From a virus, in the IMG/VR virus record IMGVR_UViG_3300036820_000054, positions 1 through 36,547 of that record: a DNA stretch of 36,547 nucleotides. One strand, 5' to 3'. This document shows, piece by piece, positions 1 through 6,496 of this stretch (position 1 is the stretch's first letter; the number at the start of each line of letters is the position of its first letter). The notes below the pieces were generated by a model, which was not told where the DNA came from, did not search any database, and saw nothing but the letters and a program-made list of their open reading frames with translations. The translations under genes and the position numbers were made by a program.

Positions 1-65
1 AGGCTGATCAGCGTGCCCTGCGCAATGGGGACCACGTTCACCACGCGGCCCAGGCCTTCCATCAT
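1..65 (-). CDS. Partial gene downstream of the major capsid gene
   Basis: Only the first 21 codons are in the window (MMEGLGRVVNVVPIAQGTLI...). A strong AGGAGG site lies 9 nt before the ATG at position 65. It follows the capsid gene in the head operon, where head-completion or small structural genes are usual, but the fragment is too short to name. Function is unknown. Confidence 0.6.
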   Translation of the reverse strand, partial: MMEGLGRVVNVVPIAQGTLIS

Positions 66-104
66 TGGCGGTTGCCTCCTTAAGGCTTGTGATTCAGGTC
101 CGGG

Positions 105-1628
105 TCAGGCCGAGGACGCCGTGGTGTTGAGCAGGACGACGGGCGAGAGGGTCTGGGCGGAGCCGTTCTGGGGAGTCAGGGCCGTCTGCTGCCAGATGCG
201 CCCGTCCAGGCGCTCGATCACCCTGTAGGCCACCAGGTCAGAGGCGAACAGGTATTCCTCGGATGTCGCAATTTGCATGCTCTGCCGGTCGCCCAGGAGA
301 TACTGGCTCAGGTCCACGAAGGACAGCGCGCCCGCGGTGGCCGTGTTGCCGCTCAGCGAGGACGGGATCTTCTCGGAAACCACCAGCGGCCGGCCCATCA
401 GCGTGTAGTTCACACCGTCGCCGCTGCCGCCCGCCGGGGCGCCGACCGCCTGGAAGCTGTTCAGCATCAGGGGCGGCGCGACATTGGACGACAGGGACAG
501 CTGCAGGATCAGCGCGAACGCGTCCGGGGAGCACAGCCACACGGCGTTGCGCAGCGACGGCGGCCACATCCGGGTGAACATGGCTGCGATGTCGGCGAAC
601 GCGATCGTGTTGACGTCCCCGCTGACCTCGAGGGAAATCGCGGCCGGGGCGTTCAGGAAACCCTGGGGCTCTCCCACACCCGTCCCGCTGATGAAAGCCA
701 CATCCTCGAAGTAGGCCATCGCCTTGGGGAAGAAGATGTCGAACCACCGGTCGAGCGGGGTGATTGAGTCCTGGAGCAGTTCGTTCGGGATCGTCGTATA
801 AGCGGTCAACTTCCTGGCCTCGAGCTCGAACCGGCCGAACGTGGGCGCGGTCGCCGCGAGCGTCGCGCCTTCAGCCGTCCAGTAGGCCGCGACCCCGCCG
901 TACACCGAACTGGCGTGGCTGGTGTCATCGATGATCGGCAGCGGGACCCGCAGCGAGTCCATGGGGATCACCTGGGCGCGCGGCCGGACCACCGACTGCT
1001 CCAGGGCCAGCATCAGGATCTGGCTGCGCAGGACCTCCGGGACGAGGAACCCGCCCTCGGCCGGCAGGCGCTCGGACAGGGACGCGTTCTGCGGCCGTCC
1101 CGACAGCGCCTTGAACAGCCGCTCCTTGTCGGCCCGGATCGACGCGACGAGGTCACCGTTGCCGCTGTCCTTCGCGGCGTGCTCGGCCTTCCAGATGCGG
1201 TACATGAAGGCCCGCATGCTGTCCGCGAACGGCTCCTCATCGAACTCCGCGCCCATCGCCATGCCGCTGAACAGGCCCTGGTTGTCGGCCTGGAACTCGG
1301 CGTCCGGCATCCGGCGCTTTGCCTTGGCGATGATCCGCTGCGCCCGGGCGTCCCGCTTGCTGACCGCGGCCCCGCCCGGGCGGAAGCCGTTCTGCGGGGT
1401 CATGCCCTGCTCGGCCCAGGACTGGAGCACCTGCTGCTTGCCGAGCTCCAGCTGCTCCTTCATCTGCGAGGCCAGCTCCTGGCGCTGGTCCTCCATCGCC
1501 TTGGCGATGTAACCGGCGGTCAGTTCGCCGAACTCGCCGTTCTTCAGGATGTCGTTCATCCGGCCGCCGTCGTTCAGCAGCTCCTCCAGCTCTTCGGAGG
1601 TCTGGGGGATTTCAACCTGCCCCTTCAT
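105..1628 (-). CDS. Major capsid protein, HK97 fold (phage_capsid family)
   Basis: 507 residues, normal for an HK97-type capsid precursor. Residues 1 to about 110 are charged and helical (EELEELLNDGG, then a Glu/Gln/Lys-rich stretch), like the scaffolding delta domain removed by the prohead protease. The rest reads like the HK97 core: EGGFLVPEVLRSQIL (P-domain entry), YWTAEGATLAAT, KLTAYTTIPNELLQDS, and GTGVGEPQGFLNAP, which is highly typical of this family. The ATG at 1628 overlaps the TGA of the protease gene by 4 nt and has an AGAGGAG site. Self-assembles into the icosahedral shell. Position after portal and protease supports the call. Confidence 0.93.
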   Translation of the reverse strand: MKGQVEIPQTSEELEELLNDGGRMNDILKNGEFGELTAGYIAKAMEDQRQELASQMKEQLELGKQQVLQSWAEQGMTPQNGFRPGGAAVSKRDARAQRIIAKAKRRMPDAEFQADNQGLFSGMAMGAEFDEEPFADSMRAFMYRIWKAEHAAKDSGNGDLVASIRADKERLFKALSGRPQNASLSERLPAEGGFLVPEVLRSQILMLALEQSVVRPRAQVIPMDSLRVPLPIIDDTSHASSVYGGVAAYWTAEGATLAATAPTFGRFELEARKLTAYTTIPNELLQDSITPLDRWFDIFFPKAMAYFEDVAFISGTGVGEPQGFLNAPAAISLEVSGDVNTIAFADIAAMFTRMWPPSLRNAVWLCSPDAFALILQLSLSSNVAPPLMLNSFQAVGAPAGGSGDGVNYTLMGRPLVVSEKIPSSLSGNTATAGALSFVDLSQYLLGDRQSMQIATSEEYLFASDLVAYRVIERLDGRIWQQTALTPQNGSAQTLSPVVLLNTTASSA

Positions 1629-3250
1629 GCGAACGCTCCTCTCAGAGCTGATCGGATCTGCTCCAGGTCGAACCCGGAAAGATCGGTTTCGTCACTGTCA
1701 CCGGGCCCGTCGCCGGCGCTGTCTTCCGGCTCCCAGTCCGGGTTGACCTTCTTCATCGCCGCCTGCAAGGTGGCTGTGGCCTCGGCCTTGTTCGTCAGGC
1801 CCTCGGTCTGGTCCAGCCGGGCCAGGGCGTTGCGGACGCCCGCGGCGTTCGGCGGCGAGGACGGCGTGTACTTGTACGGCAGCGCCCACGCGGCCTGGGT
1901 CGTCTTGTCGCCCGCCTTCTTGCCGGCGCAGATCCCGCCGTAGAACGCGGCCGGGTCATCGGAGTCCGCACCCGCGGACCACGCTTTGGAGGCGTCCCAC
2001 GGGGAGTTGTCGACCTTGGAATCGGCACCGAGGAACGCGGCGAGCCCGGCGAGTTCCTCACGGATGACGGCCCGTACCTCGGCCAGCAGTTCGGCCCGGT
2101 CTTCCATGGGCTTGCCCGGAACGCTCTTGAGCTGCTCCCCGGCTGCGGTCCAGTAGTCGTGGTCGGTGTCGCCTTCGGGGCAGGCATCGCAGTCGCCGTC
2201 GCCGTCGGGGTCCCAGCGCTCGTGGTCGCCGTGAGTGCCGGGCTTGCCCGAGGCTGCCTGCAGTTCGTGGCGGATCAGCGCCAGCACGTCGTCGGCGGTC
2301 AGCCCCGCCAGTGCTGCGGCGGCGGCCTTCTTCCCCGTGCCGCCGCAGTCGGGGCACTGCCGGTTGCCCTCATCGATCTTGCCGGTGCCCTTGCACGTCG
2401 GGCAGTCCTGGCCGGTGGCGCTGTCCTGCGCGCCGTCGCCCTCGCCGCCGTCTGGCTCGGTGTGGCTGTGGCTGTGGTTCGCGTCGCCGTCGTGCGAATG
2501 CTCGTGGCTGTGCATGGCATCTCCGCCCTGGCTCGCGTAGGCAGGATGCGGGTGGGAGTGGGTGCCCTTCATCGGATCGTGACGGGCGGCGTCCTGGGGC
2601 TGCGGGAGGGCCGCGGTGGGCATCTCGCGGAGCCGGGCGGCGATCCGGCCCGGGACCGCGGTGAAGGCGGCCACGTCCAGGCCTGGTGGCAGCGCCGCCG
2701 CATCGCCGGCGACCTTGTCCGCCAGCCCGGCCGCAACGGCCTCGTCGGCGGTGTACCAGGTCTCGGCCTTCATCGCGTCACGCCAGGTGCCCGCGTTCCC
2801 GCGCCCGGAGCGGTCGGCGTAGATGTCGGCCAGGTTGGCGGACACCTTGTCCAGGGTCTCGGCCATCTTCGCCATCCCGGCCGCGTCGCCGATGCACCCG
2901 CCGCTGGCCTCGTGGATCATCAGCATCGACCCTGAGGCCGCGATGCGCTCCTGGCCGGCCTGGGCGATCACCGAGGCGATGGACGCGGCCAGCCCGTCGA
3001 CAGTCGTGGTGACGGTGCCCTTGTGCCCGCGGATGGCGTTGGCGATGGCGATGCCGTCGAAAACGTCGCCGCCACCCGAATTGACGTGAATATCCAGCTT
3101 GCCCTTCAGGCCGGAGATCTGGGCTACGAAGTCGCTGGCCGAGATCCCGTCGCTGAACCACCCGCCGCCGCCGATGTCGTCGTACACGTCGACTCTGGTA
3201 GCGCCGCCCTCGGCGCGGATCCGGCACTTCAGCGGGTACACGCTGCCCAT
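1625..3250 (-). CDS. ClpP-type (S14) prohead protease with scaffold-like C-terminus
   Basis: 541 residues. Residues 1 to about 185 form a ClpP-like serine protease: HVNSGGGDVFDG at 55-66, nucleophile Ser90 in GLAAS, His113 in MLMIHEA, and Glu163 in AETWYTADEA where ClpP has its third catalytic residue. It should cut capsid delta domains during head maturation. The middle is unusual: ten histidines between 231 and 263, two CxxCxGxG motifs (283-290 and 299-306) like DnaJ zinc centres, and an acidic DxDxDGD loop at 347-365. The C-terminal part (about 405-500) has the NSPWDASKAW and TPSSPPNAAG blocks I associate with actinophage protease/scaffold fusions. It overlaps the upstream 2H gene by 22 nt and the capsid gene by 4 nt. 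Confidence 0.9.
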   Translation of the reverse strand: MGSVYPLKCRIRAEGGATRVDVYDDIGGGGWFSDGISASDFVAQISGLKGKLDIHVNSGGGDVFDGIAIANAIRGHKGTVTTTVDGLAASIASVIAQAGQERIAASGSMLMIHEASGGCIGDAAGMAKMAETLDKVSANLADIYADRSGRGNAGTWRDAMKAETWYTADEAVAAGLADKVAGDAAALPPGLDVAAFTAVPGRIAARLREMPTAALPQPQDAARHDPMKGTHSHPHPAYASQGGDAMHSHEHSHDGDANHSHSHTEPDGGEGDGAQDSATGQDCPTCKGTGKIDEGNRQCPDCGGTGKKAAAAALAGLTADDVLALIRHELQAASGKPGTHGDHERWDPDGDGDCDACPEGDTDHDYWTAAGEQLKSVPGKPMEDRAELLAEVRAVIREELAGLAAFLGADSKVDNSPWDASKAWSAGADSDDPAAFYGGICAGKKAGDKTTQAAWALPYKYTPSSPPNAAGVRNALARLDQTEGLTNKAEATATLQAAMKKVNPDWEPEDSAGDGPGDSDETDLSGFDLEQIRSALRGAFA

Positions 3251-3849
3251 CGCTCACCTGCCCTGTCCGTCGCCGCCTGCTGAAGTGAGGTCCATGAGTC
3301 CCGCGCCGGCGCGTCCCCGTCCCCGGCGCTGAACGGGAACGCGTAACGCTGCGTCCCGTACTCAGCGCTCACCGCGGCGAACGTGACCGGCAGCGGCTCA
3401 AGCCGGCCGACCGGATCCGGGTCGCCCGGAGCCAGGTAGGACAGCGTCATGTGGGCCGTAAATCCGTGCTCCGAGGGGAGCGCGATGCCGCGGACGGCCA
3501 GCGCCAGCAGTGCGTCCTGCCGCAGCACGTCCAGCGCCGGGGAGTCCACCAGGGCCACGATCACGTCGCCCTCGCCGCCCCCGGTGAACCGGGCGTGGCC
3601 CGAGACCGTGGCAGCGACGGGAGGCCGGGCCGCAAGCGCGCTCGCCGCGGCAACCAGCACGAACTGGTCCACGTCTGCGCAGTCCCCGGTGTAGGCGACC
3701 GTCAGGTGGATGTCATCCGGGTCCAGGCCGCCCGGTATCGCCAGCTTCTCCGCCACGCCGGGCGGCGGGTACAGCGCGATCATGCACGAGCCTGAGTAGT
3801 CCGGCTGCGCGGCGTCCGCCATGGCGGCCAGCACGTCCCACGCGGTCAC
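3229..3849 (-). CDS. 2H phosphoesterase (2'-5' RNA ligase family)
   Basis: 206 residues with the two HxT motifs that define 2H phosphoesterases: His48-Leu-Thr50 (DIHLTVAY) and His133-Met-Thr135 (AHMTLSYL), spaced as usual. The family hydrolyses or joins 2'-5' or cyclic phosphodiester bonds in RNA or nucleotides. Starts with GTG overlapping the portal stop by 4 nt and runs 22 nt into the protease gene, so it is translated with the head proteins. Its role in a head operon is unclear: it could act on RNA, or on cyclic-nucleotide alarm signals as the 2H anti-CBASS enzyme Acb1 does. The latter is inference. Confidence 0.85.
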   Translation of the reverse strand: MTAWDVLAAMADAAQPDYSGSCMIALYPPPGVAEKLAIPGGLDPDDIHLTVAYTGDCADVDQFVLVAAASALAARPPVAATVSGHARFTGGGEGDVIVALVDSPALDVLRQDALLALAVRGIALPSEHGFTAHMTLSYLAPGDPDPVGRLEPLPVTFAAVSAEYGTQRYAFPFSAGDGDAPARDSWTSLQQAATDRAGERWAACTR

Positions 3850-5276
3850 CGGGCACCGGCCAGCGAGTTCCAGGCAGCGTTGCGCCGCAGTTCGTCAAGG
3901 GCGTCCCATGCCTGCGAGTCCCACCCGGCCCGCGCCCGCAGCTGCGCCACGGCGTCCTGCGCGCCCTGCCCGGCGTCGGCGGGAGCGGGCGAGCCAGGAG
4001 CACCGGGCGCCATCGGCGTGGTCCACCGCGGCGGCAGGGCCGGCACATCGGTGATGTGCAGGACCGGCTTCATGTCCGGCAAGCCCACGCACTGCAAGAC
4101 GTCGGCCTGGTCGTAACCCGCAGTAACGAGAGCAAGAGCAGCATTCGCCTTCGCGGTCAGCTCAAGATTGTCTTGCTCGCGATTTACGGGCATGGGATAT
4201 CTGAAGTCGAATTCATATCCCTGGCCGATATCGCCGAACATTGGCAGGAAGTGGAAATTGAGCACGTCCCGCCACCTGCGCAAACGCGGCGCCACTTTCC
4301 AGGCAGCAAAGATTTCCTCGCCTGTTTGCGCATTCGCCCGGTTAACGTCATCCACCAGCCCGGTCATGATCTTGTGCATGCCGAGCGCTTCCCGGATACG
4401 GTCCCCGCCCGTACTCATCAGGTTCGGGAAGTCCATGTCCTTCGGCGCGGTCGACGTGGGCACCCAGGTCACGCCTTCGAGCACCGCCACCCGGTGCGCC
4501 CGGGCCACGCCGCGGTGCGCGTCGCGCCACCGGTCGGTGAGCTCGTCCCACTCCTCGTCGGACACCCGGTGGTCCACCGACAGCACACCGTCCGGGCGGG
4601 CCGAGTTGGAGAAGAAGTTCCGGTTGTACTGCGACGCGTACTCAACCGCGTCGATCTCGGTCATCACCGACTGGATAGGCCCCGTGCCGCCGTAGGAGTC
4701 CAGCGGATCCGGCAGCGGGTTGTAGATCACCTCGTCCGCGTCCAGGGCGATGACCTCGCTGCCGCCCGGCGCGGTGTACAGCCAGCCCAGCAGGTACTTG
4801 TCCCGGTCGGGCACCGGCTGCATCCGGTCCGGGCGCACCGGCCAGATGCCGATCGGCATGTTCGCCGACTTGACGATCACCAGATGGCATTTGCCGGTCA
4901 GGTCCTGGTAGAGCTGGCTGATCTCGAACAGCCGGAACCTGCTCCAGAACTTGTTCGGCCGGGACAGCAGGTTCAGCGCCGGGTGCTGCAGCACCTGCCG
5001 GCGCGTGTCCGATCCCTGATCAGACGTGGAGTACCGCTGCCGGCCGTCCTGCTTGGCCGTCTGGAACAGCTGCCACTCCGGGCCCGCCGTCGCCGCGCCG
5101 AGAAGGGCGGCATTGCTGAACGTCGTCCCGTTACGCCCGTAGGCCCGCAGCATCGCCTCATCCGCGTTGCCCCGCGAGGACGAGGCGCGCGGCAGCTGCC
5201 AGATACCGGACTCGCCCATGGGGACCGGCGGCCCGGCCGGGTTCGCCAGCGCCAGCGCCTTGCCGATGAGGCTCAT
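3846..5276 (-). CDS. Phage portal protein, HK97 type
   Basis: 476 residues, a typical portal length. It is recognised by the block ending RLFEISQLYQDLTGKCHLV, followed by the PVRPDRMQPVPD and DADEVIYNPLPDPLDSYGG segments, NRNFFSNSARPDGVLSVD, and the late MTGLVDDVNRANAQTGEE segment, all characteristic of actinophage portals. The portal dodecamer forms the DNA channel at the unique capsid vertex and docks the terminase. ATG at 5276 overlaps the previous gene by 4 nt. The stretch at about 4130-4350 is less GC-rich than its surroundings. Confidence 0.92.
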   Translation of the reverse strand: MSLIGKALALANPAGPPVPMGESGIWQLPRASSSRGNADEAMLRAYGRNGTTFSNAALLGAATAGPEWQLFQTAKQDGRQRYSTSDQGSDTRRQVLQHPALNLLSRPNKFWSRFRLFEISQLYQDLTGKCHLVIVKSANMPIGIWPVRPDRMQPVPDRDKYLLGWLYTAPGGSEVIALDADEVIYNPLPDPLDSYGGTGPIQSVMTEIDAVEYASQYNRNFFSNSARPDGVLSVDHRVSDEEWDELTDRWRDAHRGVARAHRVAVLEGVTWVPTSTAPKDMDFPNLMSTGGDRIREALGMHKIMTGLVDDVNRANAQTGEEIFAAWKVAPRLRRWRDVLNFHFLPMFGDIGQGYEFDFRYPMPVNREQDNLELTAKANAALALVTAGYDQADVLQCVGLPDMKPVLHITDVPALPPRWTTPMAPGAPGSPAPADAGQGAQDAVAQLRARAGWDSQAWDALDELRRNAAWNSLAGAR

Positions 5277-5482
5277 GGCCCGGCGCCCGGGTCAGGCTGG
5301 ACCTCGAGTTCGGTGCCGGGCGGCACCACGATCACCCTGATGTCCGCGCCGACGGCATGCGGGAGCCGCGTGGCGATCTCGTGGGCTTCCTCGTCGCTCG
5401 GGTAGTGATCGAGGTGGACGACGATCCGGTCACCTGCGTGAAGGTCCAGCTTCGTGACCTTCTCGATGCCCGGCAGCTGCAC
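5273..5482 (-). CDS. Small conserved head-operon protein of unknown function
   Basis: 69 residues from a GTG start 4 nt after the upstream stop (VQLPGIEKVTKLDLHAGDRI...). An earlier in-frame start at 5533 would overlap the upstream gene heavily, so GTG 5482 is preferred. Contains the block LDLHAGDRIVVHLDHY followed by an amphipathic segment and a beta-rich end. Overlaps the portal gene by 4 nt. Short proteins with an LxxGDxIVV...D segment often precede actinophage portals; the function is not known. Confidence 0.7.
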   Translation of the reverse strand: MQLPGIEKVTKLDLHAGDRIVVHLDHYPSDEEAHEIATRLPHAVGADIRVIVVPPGTELEVQPDPGAGP

Positions 5483-5486
5483 CGGG

Positions 5487-5741
5487 TCAGCCCGTGACCG
5501 CGAAGTCCAGCGCCAGCAGGGACGCACCGGCAACCAGGAAGCCCACTCCCGGGCCCCAGTGGAACGCGCCGAGGTCGGCTGAGGCCAGCGCCGCGGCGGT
5601 CATCACATGCTCACGGGCCACGGCGATAGCAGCGGCCAGCTTCGAGGACTTTCCCTTGGCGCGCGCCCTGGCCGCAACCGCGGAGCCGAGCTTGCCGATG
5701 AAAGAGCGCCGGCGGGGGCCGCCGAGAGTCGCGGCGGTCAC
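5487..5741 (-). CDS. Small protein with one C-terminal membrane segment
   Basis: About 84 residues from GTG 5741, chosen because GGGGAG lies 7-8 nt upstream; a GTG at 5774 is also open but lacks a clear site. The first 45 residues are basic (RRRSF, ARARAKGKSSK). The end (WGPGVGFLVAGASLLALDFAVTG) is a probable transmembrane helix. First gene of the leftward head operon. Function unknown. Confidence 0.6.
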   Translation of the reverse strand: MTAATLGGPRRRSFIGKLGSAVAARARAKGKSSKLAAAIAVAREHVMTAAALASADLGAFHWGPGVGFLVAGASLLALDFAVTG

Positions 5742-5979
5742 GAAAGTGCTCCCCGGCGCCACCCGGCGTGACACCGGGGAGCGCGGAGGCAGCCCCTGAA
5801 AGCGCCGACCGGCACGAAGGCCCCTCCCTGCACGTCAGCCGCGAGACACCCGACCGGGTGATAGCGGCTGGTCCTGGCAGGAAGCATAATTACGGACATC
5901 CGTAACACCGGCATTATCGTGTCCGGAATTGCAGAATCCTTAGCGGATAACCGCTGCACACAGAGGGGAAGCGCCGTAG
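5742..5979. promoter_or_regulatory. Divergent promoter/operator region between head and packaging operons
   Basis: Non-coding control region between leftward head genes and rightward packaging genes. It holds a 7-bp inverted repeat TTACGGA-CA-TCCGTAA at 5890-5905 and a second one, AGCGG-ATAA-CCGCT, at 5942-5955. The DNA around 5886-5960 is locally AT-rich, as expected for promoters. The adjacent rightward gene encodes a ribbon-helix-helix protein, which makes autoregulation through one of these repeats plausible. An 83-codon leftward frame (5738-5989) crosses the region but shows no coding bias. Confidence 0.55.
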
Positions 5980-6153
5980 ATGGAGGCACTCCGCAGCGAG
6001 AAAGTGACGGTGAATCTCACGGCCGACACGGCGCGCTGTCTTGACCGCTACGCCGATGACCACAACTGGACCCGCTCCACCGCGGCAGACGTCCTCATCC
6101 GGCGCGGTCTGGAAGCCGACAAGCGCGAGCAGGCCCGTGGCTCCGCTGCGTGA
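5980..6153 (+). CDS. Ribbon-helix-helix DNA-binding protein
   Basis: 57 residues: MEALRSEKVTVNLTADTARC, then LDRYADDHNWTRSTAADVLI and RRGLEADKREQ. This is the CopG/Arc/MetJ pattern: a short beta strand (KVTVNLT), helix A (DTARCLDRYADDH), a turn with Thr-Arg-Ser, and helix B (AADVLIRRGLE). RHH dimers bind inverted repeats. GAGGGGAA lies about 9 nt before the ATG. It overlaps the small terminase gene by 17 nt and sits just after two inverted repeats. Likely a local repressor of the packaging/head divergent promoters. Confidence 0.75.
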   Translation: MEALRSEKVTVNLTADTARCLDRYADDHNWTRSTAADVLIRRGLEADKREQARGSAA

Positions 6154-6496
6154 CGCCAGCGAACTGCTCTGGCCGGCCCTCGCGGAGACTCTCGCCAGCC
6201 TCGATCTCGGACCTGAGCACGCCGCGGCGAAGAGACTCGCCCAGCGCTACGCACAGGTGATCGACGGGCTCCCGGACCGCGGCGAGGGCACCAGCGAGCG
6301 CGCCCACGACCAGGCGTGGGCCCTTCGGTGGATCGGCCCGGAACTCCTGAGGACGCTTGATGCCCTCGGCGCCACCCCGGACGCCCAGGCGCGCATCAGC
6401 AAACTCGCCAAGGGCGGCGGGGGTGACAAGCCCGATGCCGCCCCGAGCCAGCTCGACCGGCTCCGCGCCTCCCGCGCTTCGCGCCGCACCCCGTAA
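6137..6496 (+). CDS. Small terminase subunit, actinophage type
   Basis: 119 residues from GTG 6137 (MAPLRDASELLWPALAETLA). It is alpha-helical; the block AKRLAQRYAQVID, then LRWIGPELLRTLDALGATPDAQAR and a Gly-rich KGGGGDKP tail, resembles actinophage small terminases that end in a 'LGPxLLxxLxxLGLTPxAR..KGG' pattern. Small terminase recognises the packaging site and loads the large subunit. The position between an RHH gene and the large terminase supports the call. A longer frame from 6041 would swallow the RHH gene and is rejected. Confidence 0.72.
   Translation: MAPLRDASELLWPALAETLASLDLGPEHAAAKRLAQRYAQVIDGLPDRGEGTSERAHDQAWALRWIGPELLRTLDALGATPDAQARISKLAKGGGGDKPDAAPSQLDRLRASRASRRTP

Noticed and set aside
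915-1943. Long rightward ORF opposite the capsid gene
   Set aside because: Shadow frame of a GC-rich gene; low-complexity Arg/Leu content and no RBS.
4056-5405. 449-codon rightward ORF opposite the portal gene
   Set aside because: Antisense to a clear portal; composition typical of GC-rich shadow frames (His/Arg/Val-rich).
5738-5989. Leftward ORF across the divergent control region
   Set aside because: Covers AT-rich repeats, no coding bias, no RBS, and clashes with two better starts.
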